A stretch of DNA of 64,000 nucleotides from Mesorhizobium sp. J428 (GCF_024699925.1 NZ_JAJOMX010000001.1:5122001-5186000); one strand, 5' to 3'. Counted from the stretch's first letter, positions 32,424 to 44,187 are shown. Numbers and translations are program-made. The notes: generated by a model not told the origin, from the letters alone.

Positions 32424-32966
32424 ATGAATTCGACGCGCCAGGCAGGCATCGCGGCCGATCGGACGAGCCTGCTCGGTCGAACCGGCCGGGCGCTGGCGGG
32501 CGCGATGCCTGATTGGCGCACGACTCTTGCCGGAAGCGCGGTGTGGGCCGTCGCGATGGGCCTCATGGCGGTCGCCAAGCTCGCCTGGATGCGCTGGTAT
32601 GAGCCCGAGCGGATCGCCCTTATCGCATCGTTCTTTGCCGCGGGCGGCCTCGTCGCCTTCCTGCCCGGCATCTATCTCGGCCGTCTCCTCTCGCGCGGCC
32701 GTCGCGACGCCGGCTTCGCCGCGACCTTTCTGGCGCTGGGCATCGGCACCATCGCGCTAACAGCGTTCTTCATCGGCCTGCAGTACCGCCAGTATTATGC
32801 AGCCTGGCACGACCCGTTCTTGTCGGTGCACTGGATCTTTCAGTTCATCTTCACCGTCGGGGCCGCGGTCTACCAGTTCCTTGTGCTCGGCACGCGCGTC
32901 TATTTTCCGCTCGGTTTCCTGCTTCTGGTGGCCGCCTGCCTCTGGAACGTGCGCGGTATGCGTTGA
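32424..32966 (+). CDS. small multi-pass membrane protein of unknown function
   Basis: 180 residues with about four transmembrane helices: TLAGSAVWAVAMGLMAVAKL, IASFFAAGGLVAFLPGIYLG, AATFLALGIGTIALTAFFIG and a C-terminal pair ending in FLLLVAACLWN. Polar N-terminal tail of about 30 residues. I do not recognise a specific family. It starts just after the DUF2259 gene and ends 60 bases before purB. ATG at 32424 is the only reasonable start. Confidence 0.72.
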   Translation: MNSTRQAGIAADRTSLLGRTGRALAGAMPDWRTTLAGSAVWAVAMGLMAVAKLAWMRWYEPERIALIASFFAAGGLVAFLPGIYLGRLLSRGRRDAGFAATFLALGIGTIALTAFFIGLQYRQYYAAWHDPFLSVHWIFQFIFTVGAAVYQFLVLGTRVYFPLGFLLLVAACLWNVRGMR

Positions 32967-33026
32967 GCATCGCGCCTGCCTCTGTTAGGAGCGGCGGTTC
33001 CAAGACAGCCAAGGCAAGGCCCGCCG

Positions 33027-34334
<1,308 letters not shown>

Positions 34335-34392
34335 CGGAACCTTCGTCTCCATCCGCCGTTTCCGCCCCGAACAACAGGCAAGGGCATTCGAA

Positions 34393-34569
34393 ATGGCAGA
34401 TCAAGACTTTATCGTCCGACAGGGCGGCAACTCCATCGGCTGGTTCGCCGCCGGAGCACTCGTGGTGGCCGCGGCGATTGGGCTGTTCCTGTATGCCGAC
34501 GGCTACTTCGACAAGGACACTGTCCAGATGAAGATCGACTTGCCGAGGGTTACCATCGAAGGCAACTGA
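34393..34569 (+). CDS. small single-pass membrane protein
   Basis: 58 residues: a polar start MADQDFIVRQGGNSIGW, one membrane helix (FAAGALVVAAAIGLFLYAD) and a short periplasmic-type tail ending TIEGN. Spacing after purB (58 bases) and the following terminator indicate it is the end of the purB transcript. I do not recognise a family. ATG at 34393 fits the hydrophobic pattern; a longer frame upstream overlaps purB. Confidence 0.6.
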   Translation: MADQDFIVRQGGNSIGWFAAGALVVAAAIGLFLYADGYFDKDTVQMKIDLPRVTIEGN

Positions 34570-34594
34570 CCCGCGCTTCCGCTTCCAGTCGAAC

Positions 34595-34628
34595 GCCCCG
34601 CGACCTCCCTGCCGCGGGGCTTTCGTTT
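34595..34628 (+). terminator. rho-independent terminator after purB group
   Basis: GCCCCGCG at 34595-34602 pairs perfectly with CGCGGGGC at 34613-34620, followed by TTTCGTTTG. It ends the rightward purB/small-protein unit two bases before the stop codon of the convergent glyoxalase gene. Confidence 0.8.
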
Positions 34629-34629
34629 G

Positions 34630-35520
34630 TCAGGCCTCCGACCGCAGGATGATCTCAGTCCCCCACGGATCGAAGAGGCTCCGTTCGGCGACCGGCCCCT
34701 TGTTCAGGAGCTCGACCCACTGAAGACCGGTGCGGTCCCTGTCGCGCGGACCCGCACCGCGGCTCTGCCAGCTGTTGGCGCCGATATGGTGATGGTAGCC
34801 GCCGGTCGACAGGAACACCGCCTGCCCGCCGTAGTTCAGCACCGTGTCGAAGCCGACGTCCTTGTTCCAGAAGCTTTCAGCGGCGCCCGCGTCGCCCACG
34901 CGCAGGTGCACGTGGCCGATGATGCTGTTGCCGGGCGCCCCGTCCCAGTCCGGTGCGCCTGCAGCGGTGGCCAGGATTCCCTCGGCATCGAGCGGATCGG
35001 TCGCCATGCGGACAGACTTCCCGTCCCAGTTCCAGCTCTCGGCCGGACGATCGGCATATATCTCGATGCCGTTACCTTCCGGATCCGTCAGGTAGATCGC
35101 CTCCGAGACGAGATGGTCGGCCACGCCGTCGATCCGGATGCGGTTTTCGATCGCGTGGCGGATCCACCGGCCGAGGTCCGGACGGGAGGGCAGCAGGAAG
35201 GCAGTGTGATAAAGGCCGGCCGAACGCGGATCGTCGGGGCGCACAGCGCTCGACTGCTCAATCTCCATCAGTGGACGGTCGCCGGCGCCGAGCGTGATAT
35301 GCCCGCCGCTGTTCGCGAGCTCCTTCAGGCCGACGACCTGCTGGTAATATTGCGACATCGCAGCCGCGTCGCGCGCGACGATGCCGATGCGCCCGATATG
35401 GGTCGGAGCGTCGGCGGCGAAGGGAAGGTCTGACATTGTGGTCTCCGATCGGGCGGCAATCGTCCCGCCCACAAGCGCGGCTCCGGCGCCGCCGAGAACG
35501 GTTCTGCGGTTGATGGTCAC
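34630..35520 (-). CDS. two-domain VOC (glyoxalase/CatE-like dioxygenase) protein with optional Tat-like signal
   Basis: 296 residues when started at GTG 35520, which follows GGAGG by eight bases. The N-terminus then reads TINRRTVLGGAGAALVGGTI, a twin-arginine signal. A second ATG at 35436 has its own GGAG six to seven bases upstream and would give a 268-residue cytosolic form. Two VOC modules follow: the first from HIGRIGIVARDAAAMSQYY with GIEIYADRP as its metal Glu region, the second from HVHLRVGDAGAAESFW with HHHIGANSW. This is the CatE/catechol-2,3-dioxygenase-like group. Metal-dependent dioxygenase or glyoxalase activity is plausible; the substrate is unknown. Confidence 0.8.
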   Translation of the reverse strand: MTINRRTVLGGAGAALVGGTIAARSETTMSDLPFAADAPTHIGRIGIVARDAAAMSQYYQQVVGLKELANSGGHITLGAGDRPLMEIEQSSAVRPDDPRSAGLYHTAFLLPSRPDLGRWIRHAIENRIRIDGVADHLVSEAIYLTDPEGNGIEIYADRPAESWNWDGKSVRMATDPLDAEGILATAAGAPDWDGAPGNSIIGHVHLRVGDAGAAESFWNKDVGFDTVLNYGGQAVFLSTGGYHHHIGANSWQSRGAGPRDRDRTGLQWVELLNKGPVAERSLFDPWGTEIILRSEA

Positions 35521-35661
35521 AACGCGATCCTCCGGCAAGATGCGATATCTGTCTGAAGATCGTATGGCGTATTGTTCACCGCAAGCGCGCAAATCCCGAA
35601 CACGCTGTTCAATCGCGCAGCCTCATTGCGCCGGCAGCTCCCCTCGCCTACATGCGCCGCC

Positions 35662-36222
35662 ATGAAAGCCAAAGACGCAGACATCATCATCGTTCCCGGC
35701 CTGGGCGGCTCGGGGCCCATGCATTGGCAGACCCGCTGGCAAAAGCGCCTGTCGACGGCGAAGCGCGTGCACCAGAAGGACTGGGACGCGCCGGCGCGAG
35801 AGGCCTGGGCCAGCAATGTCGCCGATGTGGTCAATGCCGCCGAACGACCTGTCGTGCTGATCGCGCATTCGCTCGGTATTGCAAGCGTGATCAATGCACT
35901 AGGCCTGATGACCAGGCGGCCGCACGGCGCCTTCCTGGTCGCCCCTCCCGATCTCGACGATCCGGAGATCGGCTCGCCGCAGCTCCTCGGCTTCGGGCCC
36001 TATCCGCGCACGCGCCTTCCGTTCCCGTCGATGCTGATCGGCAGCCGGAACGATCCGTACTGCAAGCCGGAGATCGCTGAAGAGCTGGCAAACGCCTGGG
36101 GCTCGCTCTATCTCGACGCCGGCGAGGCCGGACACCTGAACACCGAGGCCGGCTACGGCCCCTGGCCCGAGGGCTCGATGGCCTTCGCGCAGTTCCTGTC
36201 GAACCTGCCCGATCAGGCCTAG
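35662..36222 (+). CDS. RBBP9/YdeN-type serine hydrolase
   Basis: 186 residues, a small alpha/beta hydrolase. N-terminal IIIVPGLGGSGPMHWQTRWQ, nucleophile elbow LIAHSLGIAS with Ser, acid in IGSRNDPYCKP and the His in DAGEAGHLNTEAG, so the triad is complete. Length is normal for the family. It is divergent from the VOC gene and convergent with the HpaI-like gene; the two stop codons share CTAG at 36219-36222. The substrate is unknown. Confidence 0.88.
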   Translation: MKAKDADIIIVPGLGGSGPMHWQTRWQKRLSTAKRVHQKDWDAPAREAWASNVADVVNAAERPVVLIAHSLGIASVINALGLMTRRPHGAFLVAPPDLDDPEIGSPQLLGFGPYPRTRLPFPSMLIGSRNDPYCKPEIAEELANAWGSLYLDAGEAGHLNTEAGYGPWPEGSMAFAQFLSNLPDQA

Positions 36223-36989
36223 CCGATCGCCGCCCGCGCGGCGGCGATCAGGTTCTCCGCGCCGACGCGCATGTAGGTCTGCTCGTTGCCCATGGCGATC
36301 ATCTGATAGCCCATCGAGGCATAGCGGCCGCAGATCGCCGGGTCGGTCGCGAAGATCGCGGCGAACTTGCCGGCCTTCCGCGCGCGCCCGCCGATATCTG
36401 CGACCGCACCCATCATGTCTTCCAGATTGGGATTGAGCGCGGCCCCGTTTGTCCAGGCGATCGAGAAGTCGGACGGGCCGACGAAGATGCCGTCTATGCC
36501 CGGAACGTCGAGGATCTCGTTGAGCAGCCCGTAGGCGGAGCGCGTCTCGATCATCGCGAACGAGATCGTGCGCGCATTCTGCGTCGCCAACCATTCGGCG
36601 TGGTCCTTCACGCCCGAGCGCGGAAAGCCGAAGGTCGGGCCCCAGGAGCGCTCGCCGACCGGCGGATACTTCATCGCTGCGGCAAAGCGGCGGGCATCCG
36701 CGACCGAATTGATCATCGGCGCGATCACGGCCTCGGCGCCGAGGTCGAGCGCCCGGCTCGCCATATCGAAGCGGCCGACGGGAATGCGGATGACGGAATG
36801 CTTGCCCGGACCAGTGATGGAGGGGATGCAGCGCGCGACGCTGTCTTCGTGATGCGCGCCGTGCTGCATGTCGAGCGTGACAACCTCGAAGCCAAGCCGC
36901 GAGACGCTCTCAACCGTCAGCGTATCCGGAACACCCGACCAGGCGGTGAAAGAGACAGTTCCGGAGTTGAGGCGTTCGGCGAGGGTCAT
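36219..36989 (-). CDS. HpcH/HpaI aldolase/citrate-lyase family protein
   Basis: 256 residues. Family features: SFTAWSGVPDTLTVESVSRL, VVTLDMQHGAHHEDSV with the catalytic His, RIPVGRFDMASRALDLGAEA with the Arg, FAMIETRSAYGLLNEIL with the metal Glu, and IFVGPSDFSIAWTNG with the metal Asp. It would cleave or form 2-oxo-acid aldols. It is more distant from the aldolase at 21219. The ATG at 36989 is preceded by GGAACC. It stands alone and no partner hydratase is adjacent, so its pathway is unclear. Confidence 0.85.
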   Translation of the reverse strand: MTLAERLNSGTVSFTAWSGVPDTLTVESVSRLGFEVVTLDMQHGAHHEDSVARCIPSITGPGKHSVIRIPVGRFDMASRALDLGAEAVIAPMINSVADARRFAAAMKYPPVGERSWGPTFGFPRSGVKDHAEWLATQNARTISFAMIETRSAYGLLNEILDVPGIDGIFVGPSDFSIAWTNGAALNPNLEDMMGAVADIGGRARKAGKFAAIFATDPAICGRYASMGYQMIAMGNEQTYMRVGAENLIAAARAAIG

Positions 36990-37044
36990 GACGGTTCCTT
37001 GGCGGCTTCGCGACGCAATCTGCCGCGACTTTCAGAACCGTGCA

Positions 37045-37072
37045 AAGGAAAACCGCCCGGCGAGCCGGGCGG
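37045..37072 (-). terminator. rho-independent terminator after DUF1476 gene
   Basis: CCGCCCGG at 37053-37060 and CCGGGCGG at 37065-37072 form a perfect stem around a four-base loop. On the minus strand it is followed by TTTTCC then TTT. It lies 31 bases after the stop of the DUF1476 gene. Confidence 0.8.
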
Positions 37073-37102
37073 TCCGTTGGTCCAGCGGAGATCGCAGCGC
37101 GA

Positions 37103-37423
37103 TCAGGCGCCAGCGATCTGCTTCGCGGCGGTCTCGAGCAGTTCCGCCATCGCGTGGCGGATCTGGTGGTCGGACACGGCCACGCCGGCCTTGTCGAAGT
37201 CGCCCCGCAGCTTGCGGAACACATCCTCGTCGCCCGCCTCCTCGAAGTCGGCCATCACGACCTCCTTGGCGTAGGCTTCCGCATCCGCGCCAGACTTGCC
37301 GAGCTTTTCGGCCGCCCAGGCGCCCAGGAGCTTGTTGCGGCGCGCGGTCGCCTTGAACTTCAGCTCCTCGTCATGGGCGAACTTCTTCTCGAAGCCCTCT
37401 TCCCGGTCCTTCATGCTGGTCAT
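37103..37423 (-). CDS. DUF1476 protein (F1-ATPase zeta-subunit type)
   Basis: 106 residues, highly charged and helical, matching the alphaproteobacterial DUF1476 family: MKDREEGFEKKFAHDEELKF, TARRNKLLGAWAAEKLGKSG and the KEVVMADFEEAGDEDVFRKL segment. Members from this class bind the F1 ATPase and inhibit hydrolysis, like the zeta subunit. It is commonly found beside purC in Rhizobiales, as here. ATG at 37423 follows GGAG by about eight bases; ATG 37414 is an alternative. The N-terminal inhibitory stretch is complete. Confidence 0.88.
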   Translation of the reverse strand: MTSMKDREEGFEKKFAHDEELKFKATARRNKLLGAWAAEKLGKSGADAEAYAKEVVMADFEEAGDEDVFRKLRGDFDKAGVAVSDHQIRHAMAELLETAAKQIAGA

Positions 37424-37690
37424 CGGAATGCTCCCCGAACTAGGCGTCCAACTAGGCTTATGTCGTTGCCTCCATATGGGGCATCGCCCTTCAATTCAAC
37501 AGGTATCGGCGTCGCAGGCGCCATCCGCGGGCGGCGCTCGCGCCTCAAAGCCGTTGAAGTTACGGATTGTGATTGAGGAAAGCGGTCGAGTAGGCTAGAG
37601 CACCCCTGAAATTCACGGGTGCGGCGCGCCCCGCCGCCGATTCGGACACTGCCGATTCCCGCCGGCCGTCCAGAACAGAGACAAGCGCAC

Positions 37691-38485
37691 ATGAATCGTC
37701 GCCGACGCATCTACGAAGGCAAGGCAAAGATCCTCTATGAAGGACCCGAGCCGGGCACGCTCATCCAGTTCTTCAAGGACGACGCGACCGCCTTCAACAA
37801 GAAGAAGCACGAAGTGGTCGACGGCAAGGGTGTGCTCAATAACCGCATCTCCGAGCATATCTTCACCCATCTCAACCGGATGGGCATCCCGACCCACTTC
37901 ATCCGCCGTCTCAACATGCGCGAGCAGCTGATCAAGGAAGTCGAGATCATCCCGCTCGAAGTCGTGGTCCGCAACATCGCCGCCGGCTCGCTGGCCAAGC
38001 GTCTCGGCATCGAGGAAGGCACCGTCCTGCCGCGCTCGATCATCGAGTTCTACTACAAGGCAGACGCCCTCGACGACCCGATGGTGTCGGAAGAGCACAT
38101 CACCGCTTTCGGCTGGGCCTCCCCGCAGGAGATCGACGACATCATGGCGCTGGCCATCCGCGTCAACGACTTCCTCTCCGGCCTCTTCCTCGGCGTCGGC
38201 ATCCAGTTGGTCGACTTCAAGATCGAATGCGGTCGCCTCTACGAGGGCGACATGATGCGCATCGTCGTCGCCGACGAGATCTCGCCGGATTCGTGCCGTC
38301 TGTGGGACGTCGCCACCCAGGACAAGCTCGACAAGGACCGCTTCCGTCGCGACATGGGCGGTCTGGTCGAAGCCTATCAGGAAGTGGCCCGCCGCCTCGG
38401 CATCATGAACGAGAACGAGCCGCCCCGCCCGTCGGGTCCGGTCCTCGTCGCCTCGACCGACACGCCCAAGGGCACCAAGCACTGA
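37691..38485 (+). CDS. purC: phosphoribosylaminoimidazole-succinocarboxamide synthase
   Basis: 264 residues. SAICAR synthase features: [74 protein letters not shown] and [13 protein letters not shown], which carry ATP, CAIR and aspartate sites. It performs step 8 of purine synthesis. It opens purC-purS-orf-purQ-lipoprotein-purL. A short hairpin (37600-37622) lies about 70 bases upstream, possibly regulatory or a terminator for earlier transcripts. Confidence 0.96.
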   Translation: MNRRRRIYEGKAKILYEGPEPGTLIQFFKDDATAFNKKKHEVVDGKGVLNNRISEHIFTHLNRMGIPTHFIRRLNMREQLIKEVEIIPLEVVVRNIAAGSLAKRLGIEEGTVLPRSIIEFYYKADALDDPMVSEEHITAFGWASPQEIDDIMALAIRVNDFLSGLFLGVGIQLVDFKIECGRLYEGDMMRIVVADEISPDSCRLWDVATQDKLDKDRFRRDMGGLVEAYQEVARRLGIMNENEPPRPSGPVLVASTDTPKGTKH

Positions 38486-38531
38486 CGGCGCGCCCGTCAA
38501 GCCAGTAACAGCAGACCGGAGCGACATCGGC

Positions 38532-38774
38532 GTGATCAAGGCCCGCGTGACCGTCACCCTCAAGAACGGCGTGCTCGACCCGCAAGGTAAGGCGATCGAG
38601 GGTGCCCTCGGCACCCTCGGCTTCGGCGGTGTCGGCCAGGTCCGGCAGGGCAAGGTCTTCGACATCGAGCTGGACGGCTCGGACAAGGCCAAGGCCGAGG
38701 CCGACCTCAAGGCCATGTGCGAGAAGCTGTTGGCGAATACCGTGATTGAGAACTACCAAATTCACGTTATCTGA
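38532..38774 (+). CDS. purS: phosphoribosylformylglycinamidine synthase subunit PurS
   Basis: 80 residues, the small subunit of the three-part FGAM synthase (PurLQS). Typical start IKARVTVTLKNGVLDPQGKA, then ALGTLGFGGVGQVRQGKVFD and the VIENYQIHVI end. Starts at GTG 38532. It bridges PurL and PurQ. A non-pur ORF starts one base after its stop (TGAGATG), so the usual purS-purQ junction is interrupted. Confidence 0.94.
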   Translation: MIKARVTVTLKNGVLDPQGKAIEGALGTLGFGGVGQVRQGKVFDIELDGSDKAKAEADLKAMCEKLLANTVIENYQIHVI

Positions 38775-38775
38775 G

Positions 38776-39126
38776 ATGGCGCCCGGGTTCGAAACGACCG
38801 CTTTTGCTGAACACATGAAGCTGGAGTTTCCCAATGACGATTGGCACCCGGCGCTCGAAGATGTTGTTGTCAACCTTCTGCTTGCCGACAGCACGATTGC
38901 CGGGTGGGTGATGCAAGCCTTTGTGCAAGATGAGAACGATCGCGATTTCTTTGCGGCATTAGACACTATCGACGAACTGAACAACAAGATCGCATTGGCC
39001 GATACCCAGGTGCCGACCGATCAGGCCGCAACTCTTTATCGATACACCGCATCCCTTCTCGCCATAACATTGGAAGCGAGACGGAACCTCGATTTGGCGA
39101 CAACAATCCCGGTGTCTTTGCAATGA
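38776..39126 (+). CDS. unrecognised acidic ORF inserted between purS and purQ
   Basis: 116 residues: [60 protein letters not shown] and a C-terminal helix [20 protein letters not shown]. Acidic, largely helical, no cysteine, no signal peptide or membrane helix. It starts one base after the purS stop and its stop overlaps the purQ start (ATGA), so it is translated as part of the pur operon. Its base composition is visibly lower in GC and its codons differ from both neighbours, suggesting later arrival. I do not recognise a family. It could be a PurLQS-associated factor or a passenger. Confidence 0.72.
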   Translation: MAPGFETTAFAEHMKLEFPNDDWHPALEDVVVNLLLADSTIAGWVMQAFVQDENDRDFFAALDTIDELNNKIALADTQVPTDQAATLYRYTASLLAITLEARRNLDLATTIPVSLQ

Positions 39127-39791
39127 AATCCGCCGTCGTCCTGCTCCCCGGCCTCAACCGTGACCGCGACATGATCGCGGCGCTGACCAAGATCTCCGGC
39201 AAGGCGCCTGTCACCGCCTGGCAGACCGACACGGACATCCCCGATGTCGACCTGATCGTCATCCCCGGCGGCTTCTCCTATGGCGATTATCTGCGTTGCG
39301 GCGCCATCGCCGCCCGCACGCCGGTGATGCGCGCGGTCGCCGAGAAGGCGGCGAAGGGCGTCATGGTCATGGGCGTCTGCAACGGCTTCCAGATCCTGCT
39401 CGAAACTGGTCTCCTGCCCGGCGCACTCATGCGCAACGCCTCGCTCAAATTCGTCTGCCGCGAGGTGAAACTCGAGGTGGCAAATGCCAACACCGCCTTC
39501 ACCCGCGGCTATAAGCCGGGTCAGGTGATCCGCTGCCCGGTTGCGCACCACGACGGCAACTACTTCGCCGACGCGGAGACGCTCGCCCGCATCGAAGGCA
39601 ACGGCCAGGTCGTGTTCCGCTATGCCGAAGGCACCAATCCGAACGGCTCGCTCAACGACATCGCCGGCGTGATGAACGAGGCCGGCAACGTGCTCGGCCT
39701 CATGCCGCATCCGGAAAACCTGATCGAAGCGGCGCATGGCGGCTCGGACGGCCGGGCCCTGTTCGAAGGCGTGCTCGGGATCGCCGCGTGA
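39123..39791 (+). CDS. purQ: phosphoribosylformylglycinamidine synthase subunit PurQ
   Basis: 222 residues, the glutaminase subunit. Oxyanion and nucleophile region [20 protein letters not shown] with the catalytic Cys; [20 protein letters not shown] carries the His-Glu pair. It supplies ammonia to PurL. ATG at 39123 overlaps the upstream orphan ORF; stop overlaps a GTG start for the lipoprotein gene. Confidence 0.95.
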   Translation: MKSAVVLLPGLNRDRDMIAALTKISGKAPVTAWQTDTDIPDVDLIVIPGGFSYGDYLRCGAIAARTPVMRAVAEKAAKGVMVMGVCNGFQILLETGLLPGALMRNASLKFVCREVKLEVANANTAFTRGYKPGQVIRCPVAHHDGNYFADAETLARIEGNGQVVFRYAEGTNPNGSLNDIAGVMNEAGNVLGLMPHPENLIEAAHGGSDGRALFEGVLGIAA

Positions 39792-40219
39792 GCGCCACGG
39801 TCCGCGACACTCCGGTCCTGCGCCGCTCGCTTCTCGTGCTCGCGGCCGCGATCGGCATCGCCGGCTGCCAGTCGAAGCAGCCGGAGGTGATCCTGACGCC
39901 GCCGGGCAAGAGCGCGGCGCTGCGCAAGATGGAGCGCGTGGCACTCGCCGCGCACTCCTGCTGGTTCGCCTCGAAGGACCCCGTTTTCAAGGCATACCGC
40001 ATGTCGAACGAGCTCGGCTCGTTCTCCGGCCGACCGCGTTTCCTCATCGTGCCTGCGAAGAACATGGAATCGCGCCCGCTGCTCGTTGTCCAGTCGGAAG
40101 GTGCAGCGGCGCGCGTGGAAGCCTTCGGGCCGCTGCTCGACGGCGAGCACGGCAAGCGCATTTCCGCCGATTTGAACCGCTGGGCGGCCGGCGATCCGTC
40201 CTGCGCCGCCAAGGCCTAG
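39788..40219 (+). CDS. small predicted lipoprotein in the pur operon
   Basis: 143 residues. N-terminus [16 protein letters not shown] forms a lipoprotein signal with lipobox IAGC. The mature part ([54 protein letters not shown]) has no family I recognise and a second cysteine pair. The GTG at 39788 overlaps purQ (GTGA), and purL starts 38 bases later. Conservation of its place in the pur operon in related genomes would suggest a real but unknown envelope role. Confidence 0.75.
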   Translation: MSATVRDTPVLRRSLLVLAAAIGIAGCQSKQPEVILTPPGKSAALRKMERVALAAHSCWFASKDPVFKAYRMSNELGSFSGRPRFLIVPAKNMESRPLLVVQSEGAAARVEAFGPLLDGEHGKRISADLNRWAAGDPSCAAKA

Positions 40220-40257
40220 GTCCGTGGCCACCACTTCCGCCCGAACACCGAGCTGAC

Positions 40258-42480
<2,223 letters not shown>

Positions 42481-42609
42481 GGAGTTCCCACCTCTCAAGA
42501 CAAGTGCGGTTGCCGGCGGATTCGCTCCACCTTACTGGTTGGGGAAGTTCGATTGACCTCCCCTGCCCCGGCGGGCCATTCTGCCCCTCAACGAACAAGG
42601 AGAATCCCC

Positions 42610-42843
42610 GTGGCGATGGATGCGCGCGAGATCGAACGGCTGATCAGGGAGGGCATCCCCGACGCGAAGGTGTCGATCCGCGACCTTGCCGGCGACGGCG
42701 ACCACTATGCCGCCGAGGTCGTCTCCGCGAGCTTCAAGGGCAAGAGCCGCGTCCAGCAGCACCAGATGGTCTACAAGGCGCTCCAGGGCCACATGGGCGG
42801 TACGCTGCACGCGCTGGCGCTCCAGACCAGCGCGCCGGAGTGA
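42610..42843 (+). CDS. BolA-family protein
   Basis: 77 residues. The small BolA/IbaG fold: DAREIERLIREGIPDAKVSI, DHYAAEVVSASFKGKSRVQQ and HQMVYKALQGHMGGTLHALA with the His that helps bind a Fe-S cluster with monothiol glutaredoxins. The GTG at 42610 is favoured by AAGGAG seven bases upstream; ATG at 42616 is the alternative. In related genomes a grxD gene often follows; here a small basic protein does. Likely role in Fe-S trafficking. Confidence 0.9.
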   Translation: MAMDAREIERLIREGIPDAKVSIRDLAGDGDHYAAEVVSASFKGKSRVQQHQMVYKALQGHMGGTLHALALQTSAPE

Positions 42844-42847
42844 GGCT

Positions 42848-43075
42848 GTGAGCATCGGTGACTTCGTCAAGGGCGTCGTCACCGACGTGCTCGAGGGCAT
42901 GCTGAAGAAGGCGACGACGTCCAAACGTCGCCGCCGTCGCAAGACCGCTCCCAGCACCGCCAACCAGACCCTCCGTCAGATCGAGAAGCTGCTGAAGCCG
43001 GCAAAGCGGCAGACGAGCCGCAAGAAGACAGTGCGGGCAAGGTCGAAGACGCGGCGGGCTTCTTCGCTGTCCTGA
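42848..43075 (+). CDS. small basic protein of unknown function
   Basis: 75 residues, GTG start four bases after bolA, with GGAG and TGAGG upstream. The N-terminal SIGDFVKGVVTDVLEGMLKK could be an amphipathic helix; the rest is rich in Lys and Arg (SKRRRRRKTAPSTANQTL, PAKRQTSRKKTVRARSK), so nucleic-acid binding or a disordered tail is possible. I recognise no family. It is convergent with the TetR gene, 12 bases apart. Confidence 0.5.
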   Translation: MSIGDFVKGVVTDVLEGMLKKATTSKRRRRRKTAPSTANQTLRQIEKLLKPAKRQTSRKKTVRARSKTRRASSLS

Positions 43076-43087
43076 CAATCGTGATCG

Positions 43088-43697
43088 TCAGTCAGCGCCG
43101 GCTGCCCTGATGACCGACTCCGCCACGCTTCTCGAAAACTCCGGAGTAAGCGGCTCGCGTGAAAACCAGCGTCGGTAGAACAGAGGTCCGGTCAAACACG
43201 CGACCATCAGCTCAATATCGACGTCTGACCTGAGTTCTCCCTTCGCGATGGCGCGTTGGATGACATGTTCAAACGGTCGCGTATGGCCGAGCTGAATTCG
43301 GCTGTACACCACAGCAATCTCGGGATCGCGTTCGGCAGCGTCGATGATCGAGGGCAGCACCGACGCCCAACGGGCGGTAAGAAGCCGGTCGACGAGATTC
43401 TCGACCAATTCCAAAATGTCGCTCCTGAAGCTTCCCTTGTCCGGCGTGATCAAGGGAGTGCTGAACGTCTCGCAGGTGTCTAGCAAGAGATCGGTTCTTG
43501 CCGGCCACTGACGGTAGATCGTGGTCTTCGCCACGCCGGACCGGCGCGAGACTTCGTCGACAGTCACCCCCCCCGAGGCCGCGCTCGTTGAGAAGCTGCG
43601 CGGCAGCCGAGAGAACGACCGCGCGGGAACGCTGAACCCGCTTGTCCATCCTGTCATCTGTGAGTTTGACCGATTCTGCAGCTGCGCTTTGCGGCAT
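43088..43697 (-). pseudogene. TetR-family regulator, frameshifted in an eight-G tract
   Basis: The N-terminal frame from about 43697 reads DKRVQRSRAVVLSAAAQLLN and ERGLGG, the start of a TetR helix-turn-helix. At a run of eight G (minus strand, 43567-43574 region) the frame shifts; with seven G it would continue VTVDEVSRRSGVAKTTIYRQ and the full ligand domain (LLLDTCETFSTPLITPDKGS to ESVIRAAGAD). As it stands, only a downstream start could give a product lacking part of the DNA-binding domain. Either a homopolymer sequencing error or slip-strand phase variation. It is divergent from the VOC gene around a perfect palindrome. Confidence 0.8.
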
Positions 43698-43718
43698 CAT
43701 CCTCAATCCGGTTGCGTC

Positions 43719-43747
43719 AAACGATACGATACAGTATCGTATCGTTT
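43719..43747. promoter_or_regulatory. perfect 29-bp palindromic operator between tetR and VOC gene
   Basis: AAACGATACGATAC at 43719-43732 is the exact reverse complement of GTATCGTATCGTTT at 43734-43747, with one base between. It is centred between the divergent TetR and VOC genes, 26 bases before the VOC start. Its internal repeat GATAC-GATAC suggests two dimers may bind. A classic self-regulating TetR operator. Confidence 0.85.
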
Positions 43748-43772
43748 CTATCACGTCGAACAGGAAAATATC

Positions 43773-44171
43773 ATGAAATTCGCGTCCACACGCATTATCG
43801 CAGCAGACATCAAGGCCATGGTCTCATTTTACGAACTCGTCACGGGCGCGCGAGCGCAATGGCTCGCACCCGTATTCGCGGAGATTGTCACGCCTGGCGC
43901 AACCCTCGCGATCGGGAGCGCGGAGACGGTCGCCCTGTGGAAGGAAGGCAGCGCGGAACCAGGCGCCAATCGCAGCGCAACTATTGAACTCCAGGTGGAG
44001 GACATCGATGCGGAATTTGAACGTCTTAAGGACAAGGTCACGCTGGTGCACGACATGAAGACAATGCCATGGGGCAACAAGACCTTTCAGTTTAGAGATC
44101 CGGAAGGCACGGCAGTGTCGCTCTACATGCCCGAAACAGAGGCGGCGAAGGCGCGCTTCTCATCGCGTTGA
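43773..44171 (+). CDS. VOC-superfamily (glyoxalase/bleomycin-resistance type) protein
   Basis: 132 residues, one VOC unit of two beta-alpha-beta-beta-beta modules: STRIIAADIKAMVSFYELVT, EIVTPGATLAIGSAETVALW, ATIELQVEDIDAEFERLKDK and TFQFRDPEGTAVSLYMPE. The family includes glyoxalases, dioxygenases and drug-binding proteins; no metal set is certain here (Glu in the first module, Glu near the end absent). AGGAAAAT precedes the ATG at 43773. It shares a perfect palindrome with the TetR gene, so it is probably induced by a small toxic compound. Confidence 0.85.
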   Translation: MKFASTRIIAADIKAMVSFYELVTGARAQWLAPVFAEIVTPGATLAIGSAETVALWKEGSAEPGANRSATIELQVEDIDAEFERLKDKVTLVHDMKTMPWGNKTFQFRDPEGTAVSLYMPETEAAKARFSSR

Positions 44172-44187
44172 TGAATACGTGGCTCCC

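Noticed and set aside
37600..37622. Hairpin GCACCC...GGGTGC before purC as a terminator or riboswitch
   Set aside because: Six pairs with an eleven-base loop and no U-run; too little to call a functional element.
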